From JANXQZ01 sp038225555 (lineage in GTDB: Bacteria; Acidobacteriota; Terriglobia; Bryobacterales; Bryobacteraceae), in the NCBI GenBank assembly GCA_038225555.1, contig JBBRRB010000032.1, positions 1 through 64,000 of the forward strand: a stretch of DNA of 64,000 nt, in the 5' to 3' direction. Shown piece by piece: positions 42,416 through 51,839 of this stretch. A program made the translations under genes and the position numbers. The number at the start of each line of letters is the position of its first letter. The stretch's first letter is position 1. The notes beneath the pieces were generated by a model that saw only the letters and a list, made by a program, of their open reading frames with translations, searched no databases and was not told the origin of the DNA.

Positions 42416-43468
42416 TCACGGTTTGGCCGGTTTGCGCTGCAACTCTTCGGGGACACGTTGACGGTCGTATCCCTCGTACAAAAACGTCCACTTGACCGGC
42501 AATTCCTGCGGAATGTAACAGGCGCGGTCGTCGCACGCTTGATACCGCAGCGTGCCTTCAACAACAAATTGGCCGTCCGCATCGAGCGCCGGCTTCACCT
42601 TCGCGTCCGGGCCAATCGTAATATCGCGAGTGAGCCGGATATGCCCCTTAAAGACAGGCACCTTCTCATTGATCGCCTTGAGGAATAGGATTTCCGGCTT
42701 CGGGTAGGTCACATCGTGCGTTGTGGCGACCTCGCCTTCCTTAATCTTCCAGTCGATGGGAATGTAGCCCTCCACTCCCGGCGCGTACACGTGCATGTTC
42801 GGTTTCAACTGAAGATCCAAAATGAGCGCGATGCGCTGCCCGGTGCGAACAATCGAAGTGCTGGCCGAAGCCGTCGCGTCGAGTTGTTTCCCGCGAACCT
42901 CGGTCTTGCGCGATTCCGGCGTTACTCCGAAACGCTGCACCAGGATGTCAGCCGCGGTGAAGCGCTGCTTGTAGTCGTCCTCAAAGTACTTGGCCACCAC
43001 TGCGCCGTTGTGATCCAGAATGTAGGTGCCAGGGTAGGGGATTCCGAAGACGGGGCTGGTTTTCGGGAGCTCCTCGTTCAAAATGCCCAATTCACGAATC
43101 ACCTTCGAATCGGGATCGGAGAGAAGCGGGAAATGGATGCTCTTCCGGTCGGCGAAATTTTTCAAAATGGCCGAAGAGTCGTAGCTGAGACCGGCCACCT
43201 TCAGGCCGAGCTTTTCAAATTCTTTCGCATTCTGTTCCAGCTCCACGAGCTGGGCTTTGCAGAATGGTCACCAATCAGCCGACCGGTAAATAACCAGCAC
43301 GGCCCCCTTCGGACCTAGCAAGTCCGACAACTTGCGAGTTTTGCCATCCTGGTCGGAAACCTCGAAGTTGGGTAGCTTGGCACCGATCTCAGGACCAGTG
43401 CGGATGGCAGCAAACGTGCCCGATGCGATGATGCCGGATAGCGCGAGTGTGTTCATGATTCTTTTCAT
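42416..43468 (-). CDS. Selenoprotein: peroxiredoxin/thioredoxin-fold domain with U-x-x-C and DsbD-alpha-like domain
   Basis: 350 residues when the TGA at 43270-43268 is read as selenocysteine (residue 67). Around it the frame reads VIYRSADW-U-PFCKAQLVELE; from memory, common homologues have SADWCPFC, so Sec replaces a redox Cys. A signal peptide (NTLALSGIIASGTFAA) exports it. Residues about 30-165 are an AhpC/TSA-type thioredoxin fold; about 185-330 resemble the DsbD N-terminal domain (YQACDDRACYIPQELPVKW, with its Cys pair). A SECIS-type stem-loop follows the TGA. Role inferred: thiol or peroxide reduction in the periplasm. Simple gene callers would split it into two pieces at the TGA. Confidence 0.88.
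43228..43266 (-). promoter_or_regulatory. SECIS element of the bacterial type
   Basis: On the mRNA, starting two bases after the UGA, CAUUCUG (43266-43260) pairs with CAGAAUG (43234-43228), and inside it CCAGCUC (43253-43247) pairs with GAGCUGG (43243-43237) around a GUG loop. The apical loop is about 22 bases from the UGA, the spacing known for SelB recognition, and contains the GU usual in bacterial SECIS loops. The hairpin lies within coding sequence, as expected in bacteria. Confidence 0.8.
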
Positions 43469-43510
43469 GGTCTGTTCTTACAATAAACCTTGTGGAGACT
43501 CGTTTATTCC

Positions 43511-44119
43511 ATGCTGAACGAGATCGTGGCTGCTTCGGACATCTTGCCCGAAGCGTTCTATGCCCGTCCCGCTATTGAAGTCGCTCGCGACTGTCTCGGC
43601 AAAATACTGGTGCATGGAGCAACCGCAGGCCGCATCGTAGAGGTGGAAGCCTATCTGGGCGTGGACGACCTGGCGGCTCACGCATCTCGCGGGATTACGG
43701 CTCGCACCAAGGTGCTGTTCGGACCACCCGGTCACGCTTATGTGTACTTCATTTACGGCATGTACGAATGCCTGAATTTCGTGGCGGAACCGGAAGGGAA
43801 AGCTGGTTGTGTTCTGATCCGCGCGCTGGAACCCGTGAGCGGGGTGCAGATTATGAGGGAACGACGACCCAAGGCCAAAAGGGTGGAAGACTTGGCGGCT
43901 GGACCGGGGCGCTTGACGAATGCGATGGGCATTACGCGGGCGCTGAACGGATCGAGCCTGGTGGACGGTCCCCTGCACGTGCGGGGAATCCGGGTTGAGG
44001 ATCCGATGGAGATCGAGATAACGCCGAGGGTCGGGATCTCCAAGTGCGTGGATTGGCCGCTCCGGTTCACGATCGCGGGCAACCAATTCGTGAGCCGCGT
44101 GCCGAGAGTCGCGACGTGA
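43511..44119 (+). CDS. 3-methyladenine DNA glycosylase (AAG/MPG family)
   Basis: 202 residues from ATG 43511. Removes alkylated purines. Family motifs: DCLGKILVHG, GRIVEVEAYLG with the catalytic Glu, the YFIYGMYECLNFVAE stretch (across 43745-43790) and AGPGRLTNAMGI. Divergent from the selenoprotein gene by 42 bases. The upstream in-frame start at 43490 is less likely since it enters the facing promoter region. Confidence 0.93.
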   Translation: MLNEIVAASDILPEAFYARPAIEVARDCLGKILVHGATAGRIVEVEAYLGVDDLAAHASRGITARTKVLFGPPGHAYVYFIYGMYECLNFVAEPEGKAGCVLIRALEPVSGVQIMRERRPKAKRVEDLAAGPGRLTNAMGITRALNGSSLVDGPLHVRGIRVEDPMEIEITPRVGISKCVDWPLRFTIAGNQFVSRVPRVAT

Positions 44120-44133
44120 TACCATTTTCGACG

Positions 44134-44499
44134 ATGCAAGTATACGAATGGGACCTCATTGAAAAAGAACAGTTGAATCCGTCGTTCGCGCGACAGGTGA
44201 TTCACGCGGAGACGGTTACGCTCGCGCGAGTCTATTTGAGCAAGGGCTACACCGTGCCAACGCACAGCCATATCAACGAGCAACTGTCGCTGATCGAACA
44301 GGGACAGTTGAAATTTGTCCTGGACGGCAAAGAAGTGGTGGTGAAAAGCGGGGAAGTGCTTCGGATTCCTCCCAACGTGCCGCATAGCGCCGAGGCGCTG
44401 GAAGATACCGTCGGGATCGACTTCTTCTCGCCCGTGCGCGAGGATTGGCGGGATGGGAACGATGCTTACCTGAGGTCGCCCGCAACCCCGTCGAAGTGA
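44134..44499 (+). CDS. Cupin-domain protein
   Basis: 121 residues from ATG 44134. A single cupin barrel with metal ligands in PTHSHINEQLSLIEQG (His, His, Glu) and PPNVPHSAEAL (His). Function unknown; single cupins include dioxygenases and sensors. The stop overlaps the next start (GTGA), so they are coupled. Confidence 0.88.
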   Translation: MQVYEWDLIEKEQLNPSFARQVIHAETVTLARVYLSKGYTVPTHSHINEQLSLIEQGQLKFVLDGKEVVVKSGEVLRIPPNVPHSAEALEDTVGIDFFSPVREDWRDGNDAYLRSPATPSK

Positions 44500-45545
44500 T
44501 CCAGGCTGCGCTGGCGTTGCGCACGATCGTGAAGGCACTTAGCATCGCGATCAAGCGCGATCTAGCCAGCTTCGAATCGCTCAAGCTAAATAATTTCTTC
44601 CTGTTTGTCGGGCTGCTGGTTTGGGGAGCGCTCGAAAGCGGGGTGGAACCGGTGAGCGCCGAGCCCTTGATCATGTTGCTCGGCTTCCTGATGCTTTTCC
44701 CCCTGTCTTCCGATCCCCTTAGCAAGATCCCGCCGGACCGCCTCGCCATGTGGCCGATCGGCCTGGGGCAGCGAATTGCACTGCGCCTGATGAGCTTTGC
44801 ATTAAGTCCGGTCGCGTGGCTGGCCATCGTGATCCTTCTCAAGACTGCAAAGCCTGTCGTGGCGGGATCTTTCGTTTTCCTTGCTGTGTTCATTCAGGCT
44901 TCGACAGTCATGTTGCGGAGCCCGCAGGGGAATCCGCTGAGGAGAATTCCGCGCTTTCCGGGTCAGATTGGCGGCCTGATTCGGAACAACTTGCGACAGA
45001 TGTTCCTGGTATTGGATACCTATGTTGCGATTCTCATGAGCGCCGGCGGGTGTGCGTATCGATTTCTTGGTTCCCGACCCGATCCAGTCGCTTTCCCCAT
45101 TGTGGCGATGCTGGTCGGGCTGGCCTTGAGCACTTATGGGCAGTGTCTTTTCGGCTTGGATCTGGCGTCGTCGTCCTCAACCATGACCCGTTACCGCTTG
45201 CTGCCTTTGCCCGCTTGGAAGATCCTGCTTTCGAAGGATGTGGCGTTAATGGGCCTGTTGATCGTGCTGGTTCTGCCTTTGGACCTGTTCGCTGGCGCAA
45301 CGTTCGAGCTGACGGCGCTGGCGATCGGACATCATTCTTCCGTACTCTTGCCGATGGCGCAGAAGCGCTGGCGGTTTACGGGGAGCAGGCTATTTCCAGG
45401 GGTTGTGCAGGCGCTTGCAGGTACTACTTTAGGCTTTGCCGAGTTTCAGAGAGGTCGCGTTTTTCTGCTCGGGGCCGCGATGTTGTATTCGTTTTCGCTG
45501 TTCTTCTACGGACGATACAGCCCGGGGATCCTGCAAGCCGAGTGA
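44496..45545 (+). CDS. Integral membrane protein of unknown function
   Basis: About 349 residues from the GTG at 44496, which overlaps the cupin stop; a TTG at 44445 is an alternative start. About eight hydrophobic segments (for example FFLFVGLLVWGALE, LMLLGFLMLFPLSS-like block near 44680, VALMGLLIVLVLPLDLF). Its layout resembles ABC-2-type exporter permeases, but no ATPase gene is adjacent, so this is only a suggestion. Confidence 0.6.
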   Translation: MIQAALALRTIVKALSIAIKRDLASFESLKLNNFFLFVGLLVWGALESGVEPVSAEPLIMLLGFLMLFPLSSDPLSKIPPDRLAMWPIGLGQRIALRLMSFALSPVAWLAIVILLKTAKPVVAGSFVFLAVFIQASTVMLRSPQGNPLRRIPRFPGQIGGLIRNNLRQMFLVLDTYVAILMSAGGCAYRFLGSRPDPVAFPIVAMLVGLALSTYGQCLFGLDLASSSSTMTRYRLLPLPAWKILLSKDVALMGLLIVLVLPLDLFAGATFELTALAIGHHSSVLLPMAQKRWRFTGSRLFPGVVQALAGTTLGFAEFQRGRVFLLGAAMLYSFSLFFYGRYSPGILQAE

Positions 45546-45553
45546 GCCACCTG

Positions 45554-46090
45554 CTAATCGTCTTCCGGCTCCGCAATGTCGACAGACTCCAGTTCATCTG
45601 CGGCTTGGGCATATCTCTTCAACACTTTAATCGCAGTACTCGCTGAGAACCCGGCATACCGGAGCCGGCGAAAAGCTGAAGCCAAATTCTTATCGTCCGA
45701 CAGGAAAGTCGACAGCACTTTGCTTCGATACTTGCGTTCCAAGTATGCTTCCATCAACTGAGTTTCGTCGGTCTCGCGGAACGTCTGCTCGATTACCTGC
45801 TCGGCCAGTTTTGGAGCTACCCTATGTTGGCGCAAATCGCGCATCACCCGCATCCGTCCATGACCCTCGTTCTGAAGTCGGGCGGTGGCGAAGCCCTCCG
45901 CATACTTCCGATCATTCAAGTAGCCCGATTCCTTGAGCTTGACCATCACCTCGTCGACGTCTTCCGGCTTCTCCGAGCGCCGCCGCAATTTATCGCGCAG
46001 TTCACCTAGCGAGTAGGCGCGCCCGCTTAAGGTTCGAAGAGCGTAATCCAGCAACTTCCCGGCGTCCAGGCGTTTTGGGGCACGGTTCAT
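45554..46090 (-). CDS. recX: Regulatory protein RecX
   Basis: 178 residues from ATG 46090; the frame continues upstream to 46246 but overlaps the DUF72 gene. Three-helix repeats of RecX are visible: ALRTLSGRAYSLGELRDKL, VKLKESGYLNDRKYAE and LRYAGFSASTAIKVL. RecX limits RecA filament growth. recA is not in the window. The DUF72 gene is just upstream on the same strand. Confidence 0.9.
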   Translation of the reverse strand: MNRAPKRLDAGKLLDYALRTLSGRAYSLGELRDKLRRRSEKPEDVDEVMVKLKESGYLNDRKYAEGFATARLQNEGHGRMRVMRDLRQHRVAPKLAEQVIEQTFRETDETQLMEAYLERKYRSKVLSTFLSDDKNLASAFRRLRYAGFSASTAIKVLKRYAQAADELESVDIAEPEDD

Positions 46091-46124
46091 CAAGAGACAA
46101 GGTAGCAGATTGCGTCCGAAAATC

Positions 46125-46835
46125 TCATCCTGGGAATCTGCGCAGCAACTCTTCCGCGTAGAGGGCTCCAGCGGGCGTGTCTTCGTGTTTAAAAAATACG
46201 TACGTATCGCGTCCCTGGGCGAGCAACTGGCCCACTCTTCCCGCAATCTCCTCGCGATCTTCAGGCGAATATTCTTCTTTGCGCAATCGTGAATACACGA
46301 ACGGCGCGGTGATCACTTCAGGGACCACCAGTTTCTCGGATTCGGCCAGGCATAAGGCCACACTGTGCTTTTGCAGTAGCTCGTACACCGGATCCGCCAG
46401 CCAGGACGCATGCCGGAATTCGAAGGCGCACCGGAAGTCGGAAGGCAAGGCATCGAGGAATTGTCCGAGCACCTCCAAGTCGCAGCGAAATGAGGGGGGC
46501 AATTGAAACAGCACCGGCCCAAGCCGGCCCGCGGAGCGGAGCGGATCGATAGTCTTAAAGAACAGGTCGGTGAACTCCGCCTTTTTCAACTTCTGGATAT
46601 GCGTAATGCGCATGTGCGCCTTGGGAGCGAACAGGAAACCGGCAGGCGTGGTGTTGACCCAGTTCTCCAGCGTCGCGGCGGACGGAAGCCTGCGAAACGT
46701 ATAATTAATTTCTACGGCGTTCAGCCTGCTGGCATAGTAGGAAAGGAACTTCTTGGAGGGCACGTCCGCCGGATAAAAATCCGGTTTCCAACTCGAATAC
46801 GCGAACCCAGATGTGCCGCTGTACAGACTTGCCAT
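46125..46835 (-). CDS. DUF72 family protein (YecE-like)
   Basis: 236 residues from ATG 46835. TIM-barrel family with typical blocks: YSGTSGFAYSSWKPDFYP, LNAVEINYTFRRLP, VLFQLPPSF, FEFRHASW and DTYVFFKHEDTPAGALYA. Function not established; members are often near DNA-repair genes, as here with recX 34 bases downstream. The far-upstream start at 46889 would extend to the ABC gene's region. Confidence 0.92.
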   Translation of the reverse strand: MASLYSGTSGFAYSSWKPDFYPADVPSKKFLSYYASRLNAVEINYTFRRLPSAATLENWVNTTPAGFLFAPKAHMRITHIQKLKKAEFTDLFFKTIDPLRSAGRLGPVLFQLPPSFRCDLEVLGQFLDALPSDFRCAFEFRHASWLADPVYELLQKHSVALCLAESEKLVVPEVITAPFVYSRLRKEEYSPEDREEIAGRVGQLLAQGRDTYVFFKHEDTPAGALYAEELLRRFPG

Positions 46836-46895
46836 GTCCGACTCCTCCGAATCCAAAGCGCTTAAACCCGCATCCCATTTATAGATCAAAACACA

Positions 46896-48779
46896 TTGAC
46901 GCCCAAAAGTCCCAACAAACCTACTTCCGAGCGCATTCGCACGCTGCTTCCAGACATTCTGGAGCTGGTTCGGCCACGGCGCGGCATCCTGGCAGTCGGA
47001 CTTGTGCTGATGATCATCAACCGTCTCTGCGGCTTGGTGCTGCCCGCTTCCACTAAATTTCTGATAGATAACGTACTAGGCAAACACCAATTCCAGTATC
47101 TGCTTTGGATTGTGTTCGCTGTGCTGGGAGCAACCGCGATTCAGGGCATCACCTCCTTCTCGCTTACCCAATTGCTCTCTAAGGCAGCTCAGCGGCTGAT
47201 TGCGGAATTGCGCGAGAAAGTGCAACGGCATATCGGGCGGCTATCGGTCTCCTACTACGATTCCAATAAGACTGGCACGCTGGTCTCGCGCATCATGAAC
47301 GACGTGGAAGGCGTGCGGAACCTGGTCGGCACGGGTTTGGTGGAGTTCGTCGGCGGCATCATGACGGCGCTTTTCGCGCTGGTGATTTTGTTGCGCATCA
47401 GCGTGACCATGACCGCGCTCGCTTTCGGCGTGGTTGCCATTTTCGGTGTGGTGCTGAGCAGGGCCTTTAAGACGATTAGGCCGATCTTCCGGGAGCGAGG
47501 CAAGATTACGGCGGACGTCACCGGGCGCCTCACCGAGTCGTTGGGCGGCGTGCGGGTGGTGAAGGGCTATCATGCCGAGGAACGCGAATCGGCCGTCTTC
47601 GTAAAAGGCGTCACGCGGCTGCTCGAGAACGTCCTCAAGAGCCTGACTGCGATGTCGGTGATGAGCTTGTCCGCGACGCTGCTGATGGGAATCGTGGGAG
47701 CCACCATGATGTACATGGGGGCCAACCAGATCGCAGCTGGCAAAATCACTCTGGGCGATTTTGTGACGTTCACCGCTTTCTTGGCGCTGCTCGTGGCCCC
47801 AATTTTCCAGGTGGTGGCGATCGGCACGCAGTTGACCGAGGCGCTGGCGGGACTCGACCGTACTCGTGAAGTTCTCAACGAGCGCCCCGAAGATGCCGAC
47901 CCTCGTCGAACAGTGAACATCTCAGAACTCGACGGGGCAGTGGAATTCGACAGGGTGACATTCTCCTATGAACCAGGCAAGGATGTTCTGCACGATATTT
48001 CGTTCGATTCCAAACCCGGAACGGTGACCGCGCTGGTTGGCTCATCGGGGTCGGGCAAGTCCACCATGATCGGCCTCATTGCGGCATTTCACGTGCCGAA
48101 CGAAGGTACAGTCCTGGTAGATGGCGTAGATCTAAGCACCGTGCGGCTGAGTTCCTACCGAACGCAGCTTGGGGTAGTGCTGCAGGACACGTTCCTGTTC
48201 GACGGCTCGATTCGAGAAAACGTGGCGTTTGCACGCCCGAATGCTACCGAGTCGGCGATCATGGAAGCTTGCCGGATCGCCCGTGTGGACGAGTTCGCCG
48301 AGGGGTTCGAGCTAAAATACGACACGATTGTGGGCGAGCGCGGGGTGAAATTATCGGGCGGCCAACGTCAGCGCGTCTCGATCGCCCGTGCCATTCTCGC
48401 CGATCCTCGCATTCTGATCCTGGACGAAGCCACGTCCAGTCTCGATTCCGAATCGGAAGCCTTAATTCAAGACGGGCTGAAGTACCTCATGAAAGGGCGG
48501 ACGACGTTCGTGATCGCGCACCGTCTTTCGACCATCCGGCGAGCCGACCAGATCCTGGTTGTGGAAGGCGGGCGGATCGTGGAACGGGGCACTCACGAAT
48601 CGCTTTATGCCGCTAAAGGCCGGTATCATGACCTTTACACCAAGCAGCATGGAGTTCAAATGAACCTGTTCCTCGCGCCGGGCGAGGGTGACAGCGTACC
48701 CGAGCAGGATCGAGCGAAGCCAGCAGCCAAGGCGTCCGAAGCTGGTTTATCGGATGCGATGCGAATGATCCGCGGTTAG
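46896..48779 (+). CDS. ABC exporter, fused membrane and ATPase domains (MsbA-like)
   Basis: 627 residues from TTG 46896. Six membrane helices in about 25-310, then an ATPase domain with Walker A GSSGSGKST (about 379), signature LSGGQRQR, Walker B ILILDEATSSLD and the His switch IAHRLST. Likely a homodimeric flippase or drug exporter. The last about 40 residues are polar. Divergent from DUF72 by 60 bases. Confidence 0.93.
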   Translation: MTPKSPNKPTSERIRTLLPDILELVRPRRGILAVGLVLMIINRLCGLVLPASTKFLIDNVLGKHQFQYLLWIVFAVLGATAIQGITSFSLTQLLSKAAQRLIAELREKVQRHIGRLSVSYYDSNKTGTLVSRIMNDVEGVRNLVGTGLVEFVGGIMTALFALVILLRISVTMTALAFGVVAIFGVVLSRAFKTIRPIFRERGKITADVTGRLTESLGGVRVVKGYHAEERESAVFVKGVTRLLENVLKSLTAMSVMSLSATLLMGIVGATMMYMGANQIAAGKITLGDFVTFTAFLALLVAPIFQVVAIGTQLTEALAGLDRTREVLNERPEDADPRRTVNISELDGAVEFDRVTFSYEPGKDVLHDISFDSKPGTVTALVGSSGSGKSTMIGLIAAFHVPNEGTVLVDGVDLSTVRLSSYRTQLGVVLQDTFLFDGSIRENVAFARPNATESAIMEACRIARVDEFAEGFELKYDTIVGERGVKLSGGQRQRVSIARAILADPRILILDEATSSLDSESEALIQDGLKYLMKGRTTFVIAHRLSTIRRADQILVVEGGRIVERGTHESLYAAKGRYHDLYTKQHGVQMNLFLAPGEGDSVPEQDRAKPAAKASEAGLSDAMRMIRG

Positions 48780-48820
48780 CTGTCTCGGCTCTGTGCAGAA
48801 TTCGGCGAAACTGCCGATGA

Positions 48821-51715
48821 TTGATTGTGCGGAGTCTTACTGAAATCTCGCCGGTGCAGCCAAGTGCTTCACAACTGCAACCGGGGTTAGATGCCGTGGT
48901 CCGAGACATTCTGCGTCCGGTTTCGGTTGCCCTTGGCGTTGTAATGACGTTGCTGGCTATGAGCAACTGCCTTCTCAATTGGGATGGACGGATTCAAAAG
49001 GCGGTACTTTCCGAGCTAGGCTGTGCAGCTACCCTGCTTCTAATAGGCTTGGCAGTCAGCCGTTGGAAGGTCGGTCTGCGGTGGGCCCATCCAATCGCAG
49101 CGCTTATATTGAGCATTGCGCTGGCGGATGCGCTGTATCCCACCGAACTGCTGAGAGATCCGATGCAGACCTGGAACGTATCGCTGGTGGTTATCGGAGC
49201 TGGCTGTTTCTTCCTCTCCCTGGAGTGGCTGGTGCTGCTTGTGGGTACGGCGCTGGCAGGCTGGGTTTGGCTAGGTCCCATGACGTATCCATCCGTAAGC
49301 TGGATTCCCGCTGCTTACATTCAGTTCACCTCGGCGTCTGTCGCGATCATCGTCTTCAACGCCCGCCGACGCGGATACCAGCGGATCGAGCGCATGCGGC
49401 TTGAAGATGAAGCTCGCAAGCAGGAGCTCGAGCGCGCCAACCAGATCATTGGGGGCAGCGAACAGAGGTTCCGCGCCCTGGTCGAGAACAGTTCGGACGA
49501 GATCGTGATGCTCAACCAGTACGGCGTGGTGGCTTATGCCAGCCCTTCCAAGACCCGCGTGCTGGGTTATCTGCCTGAAACGATCACGGGCAAGAATTGG
49601 CTGGAATTCGTGAATCTAAAATACCGTCACGCGGCCAACGAAATGTTTATTGGGATTCTCGGCACCCCCGGTTTGCACCGGGCTCAGCGGGTTCGCATGC
49701 AGCACGCAGACGGGTCGTGGCGCTGGATCGAGTTTATTGCCTCCAACCTTCTGAACGAGCCCGTGATCCGCTCAGTGGTAATCAATTATCGCGATGTGAC
49801 AAAGCGAACCGAGTCGGAGCAGGCTCTCCGGCGTCTGAGTCACCAGAACGAACTGATTCTCAATTCCGCCGCCGAGGCTATTTGCGGTCTCGACCGTTAC
49901 GGTCGGATCACGTTCGGAAATCCCGCAGCCGCGAAGATTACCGGCTGGACGGTGGAAGAGATGATCGGCACCGAGTTTCGTGGGACTTTTCACCACCCGA
50001 ATGCGGACGGCTCGCAAGACCCGCGCGTAGATCGTTTCCGCAGAAAAGACGGAACCAGTTTCCCGGTGGAGTATGTCAGTACGCCCATCATCGAGGATGG
50101 ACGCCCGCTAGGTGAAGTCATCCTATTTCGAGACATCACGGAGCGTCGGGCGACCGAGCAGGAGTTGCACCGGGCCAAGGAAGCGGCGGAAGCGGCCAAT
50201 CGCGCCAAGAGCGAGTTTCTGGCAAACATGAGCCACGAAATTCGGACTCCCATGAACGGAGTTCTCGGAATGACGGAACTCGCCCTGCAAACCAACCTGA
50301 CTCCCGAACAGAAAGAGCAGCTCGAGATGGTGAAATCGTCAGCAGATTCGCTATTGACTGTGATCAACGACATCCTGGATTTTTCGAAAATCGAAGCTGG
50401 CAAGCTGGACATGGATGAGCTCGAGTTCAACATCCGAGACTGCGTCGAGGAGGCGATCGGTCAACTCGCGTTAAGGGCGGAGCAGAAAGGGCTTGAACTG
50501 GTTTGCGATATTAGCGCAGACACGCCTGAATTCGCCATCGGGGACCCGGCTCGCATGCGACAGATTTTCGTCAATTTGGTCGGAAATGCGATCAAATTTA
50601 CGGAACGCGGAGAGGTTGTGGTGACGGTGGAAGTGGATTCCCGCGACGGCGAGGAGATCACTCTTCATGCGGGAGTCCGAGATACGGGAATAGGAGTGCA
50701 GCAGGATAAGCTCCGCCTGATCTTCGAGCGGTTCACTCAAGCGGACAGTTCCACTACGAGGAAGTTCGGGGGCACGGGCCTGGGCCTCACGATCACCTCG
50801 CGGCTGGTGAGTATGATGGGCGGCCGCATCTGGGTTGAGAGCCAAGAGGGAACGGGGAGCCATTTTCAGTTCACCGTGCTCTTGCGCGCTTCACGGGAGG
50901 TGACGCAAACCCTCGCCACGATCAAGCCGCTCCAGAACGTTCCGATCCTGCTGGTGGAGAGCGATGCAAGCAGCGGCCGTGCCCTGGAAAACGTATTGCG
51001 CGGATGGAACATGGACACTGCATTGGCCGACAGCGCCGAGCAGGCGGCGACGTTTATGAGCCAGGCGGTCTCGGCAGGACGGCCTTTCCGGGTGGTAGTG
51101 CTGGATGCCAGGGTGCCGTTCGCCGCTCTCAACGATACGCCGATGGTCTCCATTCGCACGATCGCCCAGAGGTTGGATCCGCGGTGGGGAACGAATTCTG
51201 GGTCGGAGATTTGCGTGACCAGGCCGGTTAGGCAACGAGAACTCCGGGAGGCTATCTTGGGAGCCCTTGAACCTGCTATTGATCCCAGCTCAGTCAGCGT
51301 TCAATTGCGGTGTCTTTTGAACATTCTTCTGGTGGAAGACAATGTCGTGAATCAGCGAATCGGAATGCGTCTCCTGACCCGGCACGGGCATGACGTTTCG
51401 CTGGCAAACAACGGACGCGAGGCGGTGAATGCCTGGCAGGAGCGGGCTTTCGACCTGGTCTTAATGGACGTTCAAATGCCGGTGATGGACGGATTGGAGG
51501 CCACGGCCATGATTCGCGACCGCGAGAAGGCCACGGGCCGACGCATCCCGATTATCGCAATGACAGCCCACGCGCTGAAGGCCGATGAGGCTCGCTGCCT
51601 CGAGGCCGGGATGGATGCGTGTCTTACGAAACCGGTGCGAGCGCAGGACTTGTTTGCGATTGTGCAGGCGTGCGCTGCTAAAACTGTGTTCGATACCACG
51701 CCAGAGTACGCCTGA
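48821..51715 (+). CDS. Hybrid histidine kinase with two PAS domains and two receivers
   Basis: 964 residues from TTG 48821 (GTG 48827 is possible). About five membrane helices (30-185) lead to PAS domains (about 215 and 345), the His in SHEIRTPMNGVLG at about 470, an HATPase with GTGLGLTI, a first receiver that looks degenerate (VESDASSG; VVLDARVPF; TRPV in place of TKPV) and a second intact receiver (LLVEDNVVNQ, Asp in LVLMDVQMPV at about 880). Its 3' end extends into sequence duplicated at 52672-52924. Confidence 0.93.
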   Translation: MIVRSLTEISPVQPSASQLQPGLDAVVRDILRPVSVALGVVMTLLAMSNCLLNWDGRIQKAVLSELGCAATLLLIGLAVSRWKVGLRWAHPIAALILSIALADALYPTELLRDPMQTWNVSLVVIGAGCFFLSLEWLVLLVGTALAGWVWLGPMTYPSVSWIPAAYIQFTSASVAIIVFNARRRGYQRIERMRLEDEARKQELERANQIIGGSEQRFRALVENSSDEIVMLNQYGVVAYASPSKTRVLGYLPETITGKNWLEFVNLKYRHAANEMFIGILGTPGLHRAQRVRMQHADGSWRWIEFIASNLLNEPVIRSVVINYRDVTKRTESEQALRRLSHQNELILNSAAEAICGLDRYGRITFGNPAAAKITGWTVEEMIGTEFRGTFHHPNADGSQDPRVDRFRRKDGTSFPVEYVSTPIIEDGRPLGEVILFRDITERRATEQELHRAKEAAEAANRAKSEFLANMSHEIRTPMNGVLGMTELALQTNLTPEQKEQLEMVKSSADSLLTVINDILDFSKIEAGKLDMDELEFNIRDCVEEAIGQLALRAEQKGLELVCDISADTPEFAIGDPARMRQIFVNLVGNAIKFTERGEVVVTVEVDSRDGEEITLHAGVRDTGIGVQQDKLRLIFERFTQADSSTTRKFGGTGLGLTITSRLVSMMGGRIWVESQEGTGSHFQFTVLLRASREVTQTLATIKPLQNVPILLVESDASSGRALENVLRGWNMDTALADSAEQAATFMSQAVSAGRPFRVVVLDARVPFAALNDTPMVSIRTIAQRLDPRWGTNSGSEICVTRPVRQRELREAILGALEPAIDPSSVSVQLRCLLNILLVEDNVVNQRIGMRLLTRHGHDVSLANNGREAVNAWQERAFDLVLMDVQMPVMDGLEATAMIRDREKATGRRIPIIAMTAHALKADEARCLEAGMDACLTKPVRAQDLFAIVQACAAKTVFDTTPEYA

Positions 51716-51827
51716 GGCCCTGTTCGAACGTGTACTGGGGATCGTGTCCCAAATCGCGCTGCGCCGCAGTGATGTCAGCCTACGAGTCCCGCACATCGGC
51801 TTCCCGCGCAGGTTCGAATTTCGCGGG
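51551..51827. repeat. Direct repeat, copy 1 (end of kinase plus end of epimerase)
   Basis: About 277 bases that recur at 52672-52924 with roughly 90-95 percent identity by eye. This copy holds the intact kinase 3' end (stop 51713-51715) and an antisense relic of the epimerase C-terminus. Copy 2 lacks 24 bases present here (about 51583-51606). Confidence 0.85.
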
Positions 51828-51839
51828 GCTGTCACAACC

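Noticed and set aside
51805..51830. GGTTCGAATT stretch resembling a tRNA T-loop
   Set aside because: It is part of the epimerase coding sequence duplicated here; no cloverleaf can be formed.
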